From the NCBI GenBank assembly GCA_036521995.1, contig DATDGR010000157.1, positions 1-14,334 on the forward strand: a DNA stretch of 14,334 nucleotides, given 5' to 3'. This DNA comes from Gp13-AA77 sp036521995. Its GTDB lineage: Bacteria; Acidobacteriota; Terriglobia; UBA7540. Positions 8,001 through 14,334 of the stretch are shown here, piece after piece. A program made the translations under genes and the position numbers. The notes beneath the pieces were generated by a model. The model did no database searches and was not told the DNA's origin. It saw nothing but the letters and a program-made list of their open reading frames with translations. The first letter of the stretch is position 1; each line of letters opens with the position of its first letter.

Positions 8001-8368
8001 TAATCCAGGGCCTTTTGTTCGAGCGCTTCGAACACCGAGCGCGCCGCTACAGCCTCCGCGCCCAGTCCGGTGCTGTGGCTGAGGCCGCGTCGCGCGAAAT
8101 CGGCGGTGGCCAAGTGCGCGGCGAGTTGGGTCAAGGTAAAGCGGTGCAGGCCGAAAGTGGCCCTCGAAGAGAGGGAGGTCGTGCGGGCGAAATGATCCAC
8201 TGCCTCGCGCGAGGCGCCCACCAGAAGTCGCTCCGCCGCAGGCGGGAAGGAGGCCACAAAGTTGCGCGCGGCGGCCATTCGCTCAGTGCCGGCCGCGGAT
8301 ATTAGAATTCGGATCATGTTCGGGCCATCAGCAGCGAAACGATTCCGGCTGATGGCGTCGCGAGCCAT
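5018..8368 (-). CDS. addB: AddB-type helicase-nuclease subunit with PD-(D/E)XK nuclease and Fe-S cysteines
   Basis: The product is 1116 residues from ATG 8368; an ATG at 8317 (residue 18, MIRILISAAG) may be the true start, and neither has a clear ribosome binding site. The first 700 or so residues resemble an inactivated UvrD-like helicase. No Walker A lysine is present (AAGTERM near residue 25), but the region around 598-640, VFVGTPEQARGRSFELVFVP then FPQRVSEDP, matches late helicase motifs. The C-terminal nuclease shows His857 (GAIFHRVLAEF), Asp974 (GIVDV) and DYK 990-992. Cys823 (FALCPYKFLL) with Cys1081, 1084 and 1090 reproduces the C...C-x2-C-x5-C iron-sulfur pattern of AddB. A Pro/Glu/Ala-rich acidic insert lies at about 394-450. 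With AddA it should process double-strand DNA ends for recombination and degrade foreign linear DNA. It is divergent from the Fur-family gene, and the KAP gene begins within about 24-117 bases after its stop. Confidence 0.94.
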   Translation of the reverse strand: MARDAISRNRFAADGPNMIRILISAAGTERMAAARNFVASFPPAAERLLVGASREAVDHFARTTSLSSRATFGLHRFTLTQLAAHLATADFARRGLSHSTGLGAEAVAARSVFEALEQKALDYFAPVAHLPGFAPALASTLAELRLAGAKPDSVSGLAASGRDLAGLLQIFEKQLEKAAIGDRTALFRAAISALGEPGETRFAGWPMLFLDMALPSAAELDFLRTLVDRASNVLLTVPEGDQRTIKAIESIPGVQPIEPTKHGPDTSLSRLRSNLFEPRNPGEAEADGSVCFFSAPDEGRECTEIARRILDEARRGVRIDEMAILLRAPSAYASLLETGLDRAGIPAFFTRGSRRPDPSGRAFLAILACAAERLSARRFAEYLSLGQVPELDAGGAPPPAPRPWVRPDDEALGPAAGVAEVEEPESDLEPEAEAAGPAGDTDDAPALEGTLRAPWQWEKLLVEAAVIGGQDRWLRRLDGLEAELRLKRDRQRDEEPESPRVLGAERDLKNLGHLRVFALPVIGRLAALPATARWGEWLEHLKDLAPVVLRHPERVLGLLAELEPMERVGPATLEEVRGILADRLVSLEPERPPRDYGRVFVGTPEQARGRSFELVFVPGVAERIFPQRVSEDPILLDELRRKLGPGLRVQDDRVDSERLQLRLAAGAAQRRICFSYPRLDVAQARQRVPSFYALDVQRAATGKIPKFEELEAEARREADAALAWPAPTDPSRAIDDMEYDLAVLGALLRQPSGAATEGRARYLLELNSHLARSLRSRWARWRKPWSAADGLCEPTVAATAALAPHRLGARPYSVSALQNFALCPYKFLLSTIHRLEPRQDAVYLVQMDPLTRGAIFHRVLAEFMRQLQRADGLPVTQANLAEAQQRLDETVDRVEQKYRDDLAPAIRQVWQDSIEGIRTDLRGWLQRAAESPGDWTPIHFELGIGFPPEAGRDPASLPDPVVLAGGYQLHGIVDVVERRVGGADELRVTDYKTGANRTQEGMVLGGGEVLQPVLYGLAVEIAKRARVAEGRLYFCTSVGGFSERVVKLHDVTRLRGRQVLEIIDRAVEQAFLPPAPKERACSWCDFHEVCGPCEEIRVTRKDQGRLDDLNTLRGLP

Positions 8369-8412
8369 ATTAGCAGCTTCGCACCCGCGTCGCCCAATTC
8401 ATGCGTTGGTTC

Positions 8413-8443
8413 TTGGCCTCTGCGCTTCCGATCGCGATATAAT
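8413..8443 (+). promoter_or_regulatory. Promoter of the Fur-family gene
   Basis: A perfect TATAAT lies at 8438-8443, preceded by TTGGCC (8413-8418) at a 19-base spacing, 45 bases upstream of the start codon. The -10 is convincing and the -35 is weak. No classical Fur or PerR box is visible, although the AT-rich ATATAAT would be an easy place for a metalloregulator to compete with polymerase. The -10 is nearly symmetric, so it may also serve addB on the other strand. Confidence 0.5.
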
Positions 8444-8472
8444 GCCCGGAGAAACGCCAGCGGAACTTCGCC

Positions 8473-8478
8473 AAGGAG
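8473..8478 (+). promoter_or_regulatory. Ribosome binding site AAGGAG for the Fur-family gene
   Basis: AAGGAG ends ten bases before the ATG at 8489. This supports that start over the in-frame ATG codons further inside (residues 7 and 15). Confidence 0.6.
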
Positions 8479-8488
8479 CGATCGGCTT

Positions 8489-8956
8489 ATGCCCTCCCGA
8501 GTCCCTATGCGGCGCGCACTCTTGCAAGAGATGTCCTCGCGGCGGCTCCGTCTGACCGCGCAACGCCGCCTGCTGGTGGGCATTATCCAAGATGCGGACC
8601 ATCATCTGGACGCGTCCACTCTGCTGGAGGCGGCGCGAAAGCACAACCCAAGGGTGAACCGCGCCACGGTCTATCGCACCCTCTCGCTGCTAAAGAAGCT
8701 GGCGCTGATCGATGAGCTCGACCTGATGCACCTCGAAGGCGAGAAGCACTACTACGAAGCCAAGCCTCAATCCGACCACCTTCATCTGGCCTGTTTCCGA
8801 TGCGGCAAGATTATGGAGTACTCCAGCCCTGCGTTCGAGCGGCTGAAGGACGAGATCGCCCAGCGGAGTAAGTTTGAGATCAGCGTGACTCGGTTGGAAG
8901 TGGGAGGGGTGTGTGCCGGCTGCCGCGCAGCCGGAAAAAGGAAAAGCAGCAGGTGA
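8489..8956 (+). CDS. Fur/PerR-family metal-dependent transcriptional regulator
   Basis: The product is 155 residues, usual for Fur-family repressors. A winged helix occupies about residues 15-85 with recognition helix NRATVYRTLSLLKK (57-70). The C-terminal dimerisation and metal part follows, with E90, H97 and H99 in DHLHLACFRCGKIMEY. Two CxxC pairs (Cys102/105 and Cys142/145) form the structural zinc site found in PerR and many Fur proteins. PerR's two metal-binding aspartates appear as Glu here (E90, E110), which leans towards Fur or Zur rather than a peroxide sensor, but the alignment around E90 needs a gap, so the subgroup is open. It would bind promoter DNA as a metal-loaded dimer to control iron, zinc or peroxide responses. 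It has its own promoter and Shine-Dalgarno sequence, and is divergent from addB. Control of the addB promoter is possible but unproven. Confidence 0.93.
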   Translation: MPSRVPMRRALLQEMSSRRLRLTAQRRLLVGIIQDADHHLDASTLLEAARKHNPRVNRATVYRTLSLLKKLALIDELDLMHLEGEKHYYEAKPQSDHLHLACFRCGKIMEYSSPAFERLKDEIAQRSKFEISVTRLEVGGVCAGCRAAGKRKSSR

Positions 8957-8981
8957 CGGACGCCGGAAGACAAGCCCGCTC

Positions 8982-9030
8982 AATCGCGCGGCGCGCCGTG
9001 GACTAAGCGTAGAGATCCAGCCGCGCGATT
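8982..9030. terminator. Inverted repeat at convergent gene ends, possible bidirectional terminator
   Basis: AATCGCGCGG (8982-8991) is the perfect reverse complement of CCGCGCGATT (9021-9030), with a 29-base loop. It starts 25 bases after the Fur-family stop and overlaps the end of the doubtful minus-strand ORF. No T-run follows on either side and the loop is long, so termination is only a suggestion. Confidence 0.25.
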
Positions 9031-9395
9031 CCCAGGCTCTCCTCAGTTTCGTGTTGGGCACGCAGCCAAGGCCTGCGATTCACCTCAGCCCATGTTCTAT
9101 CCAGCGGCCAACCTTGGGTGGCGTCGGCGCTTCGGCAGCTCAGTCGACCTCGACCCAGCTTGCCAGTCTGAGCGAGGGCCGCGGCCGGAGTGCGGATGAT
9201 CTGTGCCTCCCGAGCTAGCGGGCTTGCAGACGAAGGGTCGAGCTGAGCTTGAATATCGATCGTGCGGGCGGATAAGTGGGAAGGCGAGCCCGGAGAGTAG
9301 GCTACCGACACGGCCCACTTCTCCCCGTTTTCGGTGCCGGCATTTCTCAGGAACAGCCTGACGCCAGGCCGGCCGAGTTCCAATTCAGCGCGCAC
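9003..9395 (-). CDS. Doubtful hypothetical protein, 130 residues
   Basis: This is an open minus-strand frame from a GTG at 9395 to a stop at 9003, with an in-frame TAA two codons before the GTG. I recognise no family, signal peptide, membrane segment or motif. The segment LELGRPGVRLFLRNAGTENG reads like ordinary protein, yet by my count only about 86 of 130 codons end in G or C, which is not clearly above the local background. No ribosome binding site is evident. A separate 30-codon frame starting at the ATG at 9478 runs into it in another phase, so a frameshifted remnant is as likely as a live gene. It converges on the Fur-family gene. Confidence 0.3.
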   Translation of the reverse strand: MRAELELGRPGVRLFLRNAGTENGEKWAVSVAYSPGSPSHLSARTIDIQAQLDPSSASPLAREAQIIRTPAAALAQTGKLGRGRLSCRSADATQGWPLDRTWAEVNRRPWLRAQHETEESLGIARLDLYA

Positions 9396-9818
9396 AGATT
9401 ACCACGTGAGCAAGCCGGGAACCAATTGTCGCAGTGCTATCGATTCGGAGCTCCGCCCGAACCTTGTCAGGAAGCATAACAGAATCAATGGCTTTGAACG
9501 ACGGGCGTCCCGCCCCAGGCAGCAGATCCTGGCACTCACTGCAGCCCGCCCCCTGACCAGCGCTCTGTCAGTACCGCTAAGTTGCAAGAGTTTTCCAACG
9601 TGGCGGCTGACGGAGAATCGAGCTGTCGATACTGGACTTCGGGTGAGTCAGCAAAGGCATATAGCTGCAAAGGCGTTAAGACACAAAGAATAGGCGGTGG
9701 ACAAATGAGTTCGCCGCTCAGCCAGCCATAAACCATGTAGTTAATTTGGCCTAGTTAAGCGGAATGTTTAGATCTCGCGACACGACTTGACGCAATCTCC
9801 TAAGAGGTCAAGGCAACC

Positions 9819-12497
9819 TCATTCGTGGCGCAGGGCAACGAGTGGGTCTACTTGCGTTGCCTTGCGGGCCGGGAGCCAGCAGGCCAGCAAACCGGCGCTT
9901 CCAATAACCGCTGCGATGGCGCCAAGGGTCAAGGGATCCCGCGCCGAAACACCCCAGATCTGGCTGGCCATGAGCCGGCCCAAGGCCAAGCTCCCAAGCT
10001 CGCCCAGTGTGACGCCGGCAGCGATTAGGCGCAGTCCGCGGGCGAGCACCATGCCGAAAACGCTGCGGCGCGGGGCGCCGAGCGCCATGCGAATGCCGAT
10101 CTCGTGCACCTGGAGCGACACCGAGTAGGCCATCACGCTGAAGACGCCGATGATGACCAGCATCAGGCCGATGGCAGCGAACACGCCCAAGACTACGAGA
10201 CCGAACTTCGGCCCCGCATAGGCGTAGTCTTTGAGGAAAGCCTGGATCGAGCTCGTCTGCGTCAAGGCCACATCGGGATCCACTGCCCACACCGCCCGGC
10301 TGATACTCTTCAGCATCGAGGCGGGGTCACCGGTGGTCCTCACCAGGATGCCCCGCCGGCCAAAGTCGGCGACGGTATAGGGAACAAAGGCCTCGGGCAG
10401 CGTCGGCTGCTGCAGGTCATTGTTCTTGGTGTCCGCCACGATGCCGATGATTTCAAAATAGGCGTCGTGCGGCGCTTCAGGCACGCCGTCGAGCGCATTG
10501 AATTTGATCTTCTGCCCCATGGGGTCTTCCTGGCCGAAGAAGCGCCGCGCCAGCGTCTGATTGATCACCGCGACATGTCGTGCCGAATCGACATCGGTCT
10601 CAGAAAGCAACCCGCCCCGCACCAAAGGGACTCCTACGGTCCGGAACCAGCTCTCAGTACAGAACTCGACCATAGAGTTCCAGCGCTCGGAGTGCGTTTT
10701 GCCCGGCACCGTAACCTCGCTCAACGGGCCGCCGAAGGGCGGCAAGGTGACGGCCTCCGAGGCGGCTACTACGCCGGGCACGGCGCCAATGCGCGGCAGC
10801 ACTTGCTGGAAGAAAAGCTTATTCTGCTCCGCCGTTTTGTACCGGCCCTCCGGAAAGACCAAACGCGTGGAGAGGATATTCTGCGGATTGAACCCGAGGT
10901 TCACGTGCTCGATGGCAAAGAAGCTGCGCATCATTAAGCCGGCGCCCCCGAGCAGCACAATCGAGAGCGCAACCTCCGCCACCACCAGACCGGCGCGGAA
11001 TCTGCCATGCCGGAAGCCTGAGTTTACGCCCCGCCCGGTGTCCTTGAGCCGCGGGTGCAGCTCGCCGCCCACGGCGTGCAGGGCCGGTGCGAGACCACAG
11101 AGCAGCGTGGTGATCATGGTGACTGCTACCGTGAACAATAAGACCGATGAATTTAGTTCGATGACCGATTCGCTGGGCAACGTGCCCGGCGGCATCACCG
11201 CCATCACCGCTTTCAGACCCCAGTAAGCGAACAGGCACCCGAGAATGCCGCCCGTGGCCGCCAATACGGAACTTTCCACCAAAAGTTGCCGGATTAGCCG
11301 GCCGCGGCTGGCGCCGATCGACGCCCGGATGGCGATCTCCTTTTCGCGCGAGGTCGCCCGGGCCAGTAACAGATTGGCCACGTTACTGCAGGCGATCAGG
11401 AGCAACATCCCGACGGCGGCCAGCAGCACATAGAGCATCCCCTTGAAGTCTCCTACCACGTCGCTCGCCAGCGCGTCCGTTCTCACGTTAAAGCGCTTCG
11501 GATAGTCTTTGGGGTAGACTTGGGCGAGCCGGTGGGCAATCACGTTCAAGTCCGCTGCCACGGCTTCGAGGCTGACGCCGGGCTTGCGGCGTTCCTCGGC
11601 AATCAGATATATCTGCCGTCCGGCCGTCTCGGTGCCGCCCGTGGCGCGAGCCCCGCTGCGGCTCAAGCTGAGGGGCAACCAGACGTCCGCACCGAAGTAT
11701 TGGAAGCGCGGGGGCATGATGCCGACGAGCGCCCTCGGCACGCCATTCAGGTTGAAGGCGGTTCCCAGGATGTTCCGGTCACCGTGGAATTGCTCCTGCC
11801 ACAGGCGGTAGTTCATCATGAAGACGGCAGGAGCGCCAGCCTTTGCATCGTCCGGCGTGATCCAGCGGCCAAGGAGCGGCTCCACGCCCAGGAATCGAAA
11901 GGTATTGGTGGTGACAGAGACTCCCCTCAGTTCTTGCGTTCCCCCACCGCCCGTGTAGAGCACTTCCCCACCGCCGGTGCCGACCATCTCCGCAAAGACG
12001 TGGTTTTGTTCCTGATAGTCGAGGAATTCGGGCGCTGAGAGCTGCAGGCGGCCGGATTCGCCGGCCTCATCGAGGTCGTGGATCCGGAAGATGCTGATGC
12101 CGTCCGCGTCCTTGTAAGGAAAGGGACGCAGCAGGGCGTTATCCACCACGCTGAAGATCACGGTGGTGGCGCCGATGCCGAGGGCCAGCGTGAACACTGC
12201 CACCGCCGTGAAGCCAGGAGCACGCCGAAGCTGCCGTATGCCATAGCGAAGGTCTTGTCCAAGTCGCTCGAGCGATGTCCATCCCCACACTTCGCGCACT
12301 TCCTGTGTCACCAGGGCCGTGTTGCCGAGGGCGCGCCGGGCAGCGTAGCGAGCTTCGTCGGGCGGCAATCCCGCGTCCCGCTGTTCCTCGGCTTCCAGGT
12401 CGAGATGGGAACGCAACTCGCGTTCGAGGTCTGCTTCGCATTTGCGCCTCCGCCGCGCTCGAGGAAGCAGCGCATGGAGTCTGTGTCGAATGCCCAT
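9819..12497 (-). CDS. ADOP-family duplicated permease (FtsX/MacB-type), complete
   Basis: The product is 892 residues from ATG 12497, with GAGGA five bases upstream. The domain order is typical for the ADOP family of acidobacterial duplicated permeases. A charged N-terminal prefix (about 15-85, EADLERELRSHLDLEAEEQR) is followed by a first membrane helix at about 104-126, a periplasmic MacB-type core, and an FtsX domain with LLIACSNVANLLLARATSRE. A second copy follows, starting GLVVAEVALSIVLLGGAGLM and containing another periplasmic domain and a last FtsX domain with EIGIRMALGAPRRSVFGMVL. It ends in DPLVALRHE, the family's usual C-terminus. It sits in the inner membrane; related MacB/LolC permeases move peptides or lipoproteins using a separate ATPase, but the ADOP substrate is not known. 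No ATPase gene is visible here. It follows another ADOP gene by 107 bases and should be co-transcribed with it. Confidence 0.96.
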   Translation of the reverse strand: MGIRHRLHALLPRARRRRKCEADLERELRSHLDLEAEEQRDAGLPPDEARYAARRALGNTALVTQEVREVWGWTSLERLGQDLRYGIRQLRRAPGFTAVAVFTLALGIGATTVIFSVVDNALLRPFPYKDADGISIFRIHDLDEAGESGRLQLSAPEFLDYQEQNHVFAEMVGTGGGEVLYTGGGGTQELRGVSVTTNTFRFLGVEPLLGRWITPDDAKAGAPAVFMMNYRLWQEQFHGDRNILGTAFNLNGVPRALVGIMPPRFQYFGADVWLPLSLSRSGARATGGTETAGRQIYLIAEERRKPGVSLEAVAADLNVIAHRLAQVYPKDYPKRFNVRTDALASDVVGDFKGMLYVLLAAVGMLLLIACSNVANLLLARATSREKEIAIRASIGASRGRLIRQLLVESSVLAATGGILGCLFAYWGLKAVMAVMPPGTLPSESVIELNSSVLLFTVAVTMITTLLCGLAPALHAVGGELHPRLKDTGRGVNSGFRHGRFRAGLVVAEVALSIVLLGGAGLMMRSFFAIEHVNLGFNPQNILSTRLVFPEGRYKTAEQNKLFFQQVLPRIGAVPGVVAASEAVTLPPFGGPLSEVTVPGKTHSERWNSMVEFCTESWFRTVGVPLVRGGLLSETDVDSARHVAVINQTLARRFFGQEDPMGQKIKFNALDGVPEAPHDAYFEIIGIVADTKNNDLQQPTLPEAFVPYTVADFGRRGILVRTTGDPASMLKSISRAVWAVDPDVALTQTSSIQAFLKDYAYAGPKFGLVVLGVFAAIGLMLVIIGVFSVMAYSVSLQVHEIGIRMALGAPRRSVFGMVLARGLRLIAAGVTLGELGSLALGRLMASQIWGVSARDPLTLGAIAAVIGSAGLLACWLPARKATQVDPLVALRHE

Positions 12498-12502
12498 ATC
12501 GA

Positions 12503-12507
12503 TCCTC
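12503..12507 (-). promoter_or_regulatory. Ribosome binding site GAGGA for the downstream ADOP gene
   Basis: On the minus strand GAGGA lies five bases before the ATG at 12497. It supports that start for the 892-residue permease. Confidence 0.5.
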
Positions 12508-12545
12508 GCCAGCGCTCAGCCGTGAGCAAGCCGAAGTCCGCGTCG

Positions 12546-12576
12546 GCTGAGGGCTGAAAGCTGAGTGCTAAATGCT
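12546..12576. repeat. Degenerate heptamer tandem repeat between the two ADOP genes
   Basis: The plus strand reads GCTGAGG, GCTGAAA, GCTGAGT, GCTAAAT and then GCT, with an exact period of seven. Short heptanucleotide tandem repeats of this kind occur between genes in many environmental bacteria. It lies in the 107-base gap between the two permease genes, which are probably one operon, so it would be part of their mRNA. Confidence 0.65.
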
Positions 12577-12604
12577 CGCCTCTCGCCGCTTGTTACTGTC
12601 TCAG

Positions 12605-14334
12605 TCACTCGTAGCGCAGCGCCACCATGGGATCCACGTGGGAGGCGCGCCGCGCCGGAAGATAGCCGGCGAGCGCGGCGGCCGCGAGCATCAGCAGCGC
12701 CGCGCCCGCGAGGGTCAGCGGATCATTGGGCTTCAAGCCGAAGAGAAAGGAAGCGACCAGTCGCGAAGCCTCGAGCGCCGCTACCGTTCCGGCCGCGATG
12801 CCAAGGGCCACCAGAATAAGGGTTTCGCGCAGGACCATGCCAAGAATCTCTGCGCGATTTGCGCCCAAGGCCATACGGATGCCGATCTCGCGGGTTCGCT
12901 GCGAGGTGGCGAAGGCCATGATGCCGTAAACCCCCACGCAGCCCAGCAGCCCAGCCAGCAGGCCGAAGAAGCTGGTGAGGCGTGCAAAGAGGCGCTCCTG
13001 AAACAGGGTCTGATTGATCTGCTCAACCTGGCTCTTGACTTCAAAGAGGGCGAGGTTTGGGTCCATGCCCTGAGAGACGCCGCGCACAGCAGGGGCAAGT
13101 GCGATGGGATCGCCCGCGGTGCGCACCTCGAAGTGCATATCACCCAAGAACTTCACGTCCTGGAGCGCAGGCCTGTACATGGTAGCAGGAACATCCTTGC
13201 GCAGATCATTGTATTTGGCATCGGCCGCCACACCCACAATTTCGACGTCCGCTTTCTTATTCCTTCCCCCTAGCCCGAAGCGGCGCCCAACCGGATTTCC
13301 GCCCCCCAGAAATTGATGGACGAACCTCTCGTTAACTACAGCCACATTCGGCGCGCCCTCGATGTCGCCTTCAACAATGCCGCGGCCGAGCAGCAGCGGT
13401 ATTTCCAGGGTTTCGAAGAACCGCGGTCCCACGGTGTTATCGTAGGCGCTGATCTGGTCGGCGTTCTCGCCCGCCTTTGGCTCATACCCTAGGACGTAAA
13501 TGCGTCGAGTGCCGGCTCCTCCCCCAATCAGCGTTGCTCCCGACATTGTCACGGAGCGCACTCCGGGCAGCGCCTGCAGACGGCGCATGAACTCCTGATA
13601 GAAATCCGCCAGGCGCTGCTCTTTATAACCATCCTGCGTGGGGTCAATGCCGAACAGCAGGATGTTTCGTTCATTGAATCCCGCATTGACATTTTGGAGA
13701 TTGGCGAGCGTGCGGACAAACAAGCCCGCGCCTACTAGCAGCAGAAGAGACAGCGCGACTCGCGTGACCACCAGCGTCTTGCCGAGCCCCAAACGAAAGC
13801 CGCGACGGCGCTCGTGCGCGCCCGGCATTTTTCCTGCGCTTTCTTTAAGCGCGGGAGTGAGGTCGACTCGGGTGGTCCGCAGCGCTGGCGAGAGTCCAAA
13901 CAGAATGCCGGTAAGCAGCGAGACCGCGGCGGTGAAGCCTAGCACCCACGGGTCCGGCGTCACGCTCAGGTCGACCTGTTCGCGGCCGCTCGACATGAAG
14001 GCCACCAGAAGGTGCGTTCCCCAGAAGGCGAGGAGCATTCCTAAAGCACCGCCTATGGCGGCCAGCAAGACGCTCTCGGTCAGCAATTGCCGGATCAGCC
14101 GCAATCGACGGGCGCCAATCGCCAGCCGTAGAGCGATTTCCTTCTGGCGCGAAGCGGCGCGTGTCAGGAGAAGATTGGCAACGTTGGCGCACGCGATCAG
14201 CAGCACCAGCCCTACGACCGTCATGAGGACGAACAACGGCTTGGAGAATTCTCCGCGTAGCTCATCGAGGCCTTTGCCGCCCGGTTCGACTTCAATATGG
14301 GGAATAATTTCTGCTTTGGTGTTGGGTTTGATAT
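12605..14334 (-). CDS. ADOP-family duplicated permease (FtsX/MacB-type), N-terminus beyond the window
   Basis: The frame is open from the right edge to a stop at 12605, giving 576 visible codons. The true start lies outside; the TTG at 14236 is internal, since coding continues upstream of it (IKPNTKAEIIPHIEVEPGGK). The visible part begins at the end of the first periplasmic domain. The first FtsX domain has LLIACANVANLLLTRAASRQ, and the second half starts with VVTRVALSLLLLVGAGLFVR, continues with a periplasmic domain, and closes with an FtsX domain (REIGIRMALGANRAEILGMV) ending DPMVALRYE. It is a paralogue of the downstream gene: the FtsX segments are collinear and share LIRQLL-ES and the C-terminal DP-VALR-E signature. 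It is probably the first of two genes in one transcription unit, a membrane permease of unknown substrate. Confidence 0.96.
   Translation of the reverse strand, partial: IKPNTKAEIIPHIEVEPGGKGLDELRGEFSKPLFVLMTVVGLVLLIACANVANLLLTRAASRQKEIALRLAIGARRLRLIRQLLTESVLLAAIGGALGMLLAFWGTHLLVAFMSSGREQVDLSVTPDPWVLGFTAAVSLLTGILFGLSPALRTTRVDLTPALKESAGKMPGAHERRRGFRLGLGKTLVVTRVALSLLLLVGAGLFVRTLANLQNVNAGFNERNILLFGIDPTQDGYKEQRLADFYQEFMRRLQALPGVRSVTMSGATLIGGGAGTRRIYVLGYEPKAGENADQISAYDNTVGPRFFETLEIPLLLGRGIVEGDIEGAPNVAVVNERFVHQFLGGGNPVGRRFGLGGRNKKADVEIVGVAADAKYNDLRKDVPATMYRPALQDVKFLGDMHFEVRTAGDPIALAPAVRGVSQGMDPNLALFEVKSQVEQINQTLFQERLFARLTSFFGLLAGLLGCVGVYGIMAFATSQRTREIGIRMALGANRAEILGMVLRETLILVALGIAAGTVAALEASRLVASFLFGLKPNDPLTLAGAALLMLAAAALAGYLPARRASHVDPMVALRYE

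Larger units (their letters stand above)
8957..9818. other. Mostly non-coding region between the Fur-family gene and the ADOP operon
   Basis: This 862-base stretch separates the end of the Fur-family gene from the end of the ADOP gene, which converge on it. It contains one doubtful minus-strand ORF (9003-9395), a 10-base inverted repeat at its left end (8982-9030), a TGGCTTTGAACG 12-mer (9489-9500) shared with the repeats upstream of addA, and a CAAAGGCGTTAAGACACAAA-type tract at 9671-9690 that resembles dispersed intergenic repeats. From about 9700 to 9818 it is AT-richer and I see no gene and no clear terminator. Confidence 0.55.

Noticed and set aside
8984..9000. GC-rich CGCGCGGCGCGCC tract as an origin or methylation hotspot
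   Set aside because: It is short, lacks DnaA boxes or an AT-rich unwinding region, and is unremarkable in GC-rich DNA.

Overview
The window looks like a chromosomal fragment of a GC-rich bacterium, most likely an Acidobacteriota member of the Solibacter/Bryobacterales or Terriglobia type. The main reason is a tandem pair of very long 'ADOP' duplicated permeases of the FtsX/MacB class, which are expanded in that phylum. A divergent AddB-type nuclease and an intergenic CAGAGAC-type repeat common in such genomes fit the same picture. No rRNA, tRNA, CRISPR array, transposase or integrase was found.

Layout, left to right. (1) 1-1488, minus: the N-terminal 496 codons of an AddA/UvrD-type helicase, cut by the window edge. 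(2) 1489-2327: 839 bp without a convincing gene but full of short repeats: two colinear 51-bp direct repeats 122 bp apart, a third partial copy, GTAACGT motifs, and an imperfect inverted repeat. (3) 2328-4901 (possibly to 4994), minus: a membrane-anchored KAP-family P-loop NTPase. (4) 5018-8368, minus: AddB-type nuclease with a PD-(D/E)XK site and a four-cysteine Fe-S signature. (5) 8369-8488: divergent promoter region. (6) 8489-8956, plus: a Fur/PerR-family metalloregulator. (7) 8957-9818: mostly non-coding, with one doubtful 130-codon ORF on the minus strand. (8) 9819-12497 and 12605-14334, minus: two ADOP permeases in tandem, the upstream one cut by the window edge.

How the genes work together. 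AddB and AddA normally form one heterodimeric helicase-nuclease that processes double-strand breaks and degrades foreign linear DNA, and their genes are normally adjacent. Here they are co-oriented but held about 3.5 kb apart by the KAP NTPase gene plus the repeat-rich spacer, and this block appears less GC-rich than addB. KAP NTPases include PifA, the F-plasmid protein that excludes phage T7, and relatives occur in defence cassettes such as Qat. A KAP NTPase lodged inside an addB-addA locus is the most interesting feature of the window. A defence or RecBCD/AddAB-surveillance role is an inference, not something the sequence proves. The ADOP pair is a separate unit, probably membrane transport or lipoprotein/peptide export of unknown substrate, with no ATPase gene visible in the window.
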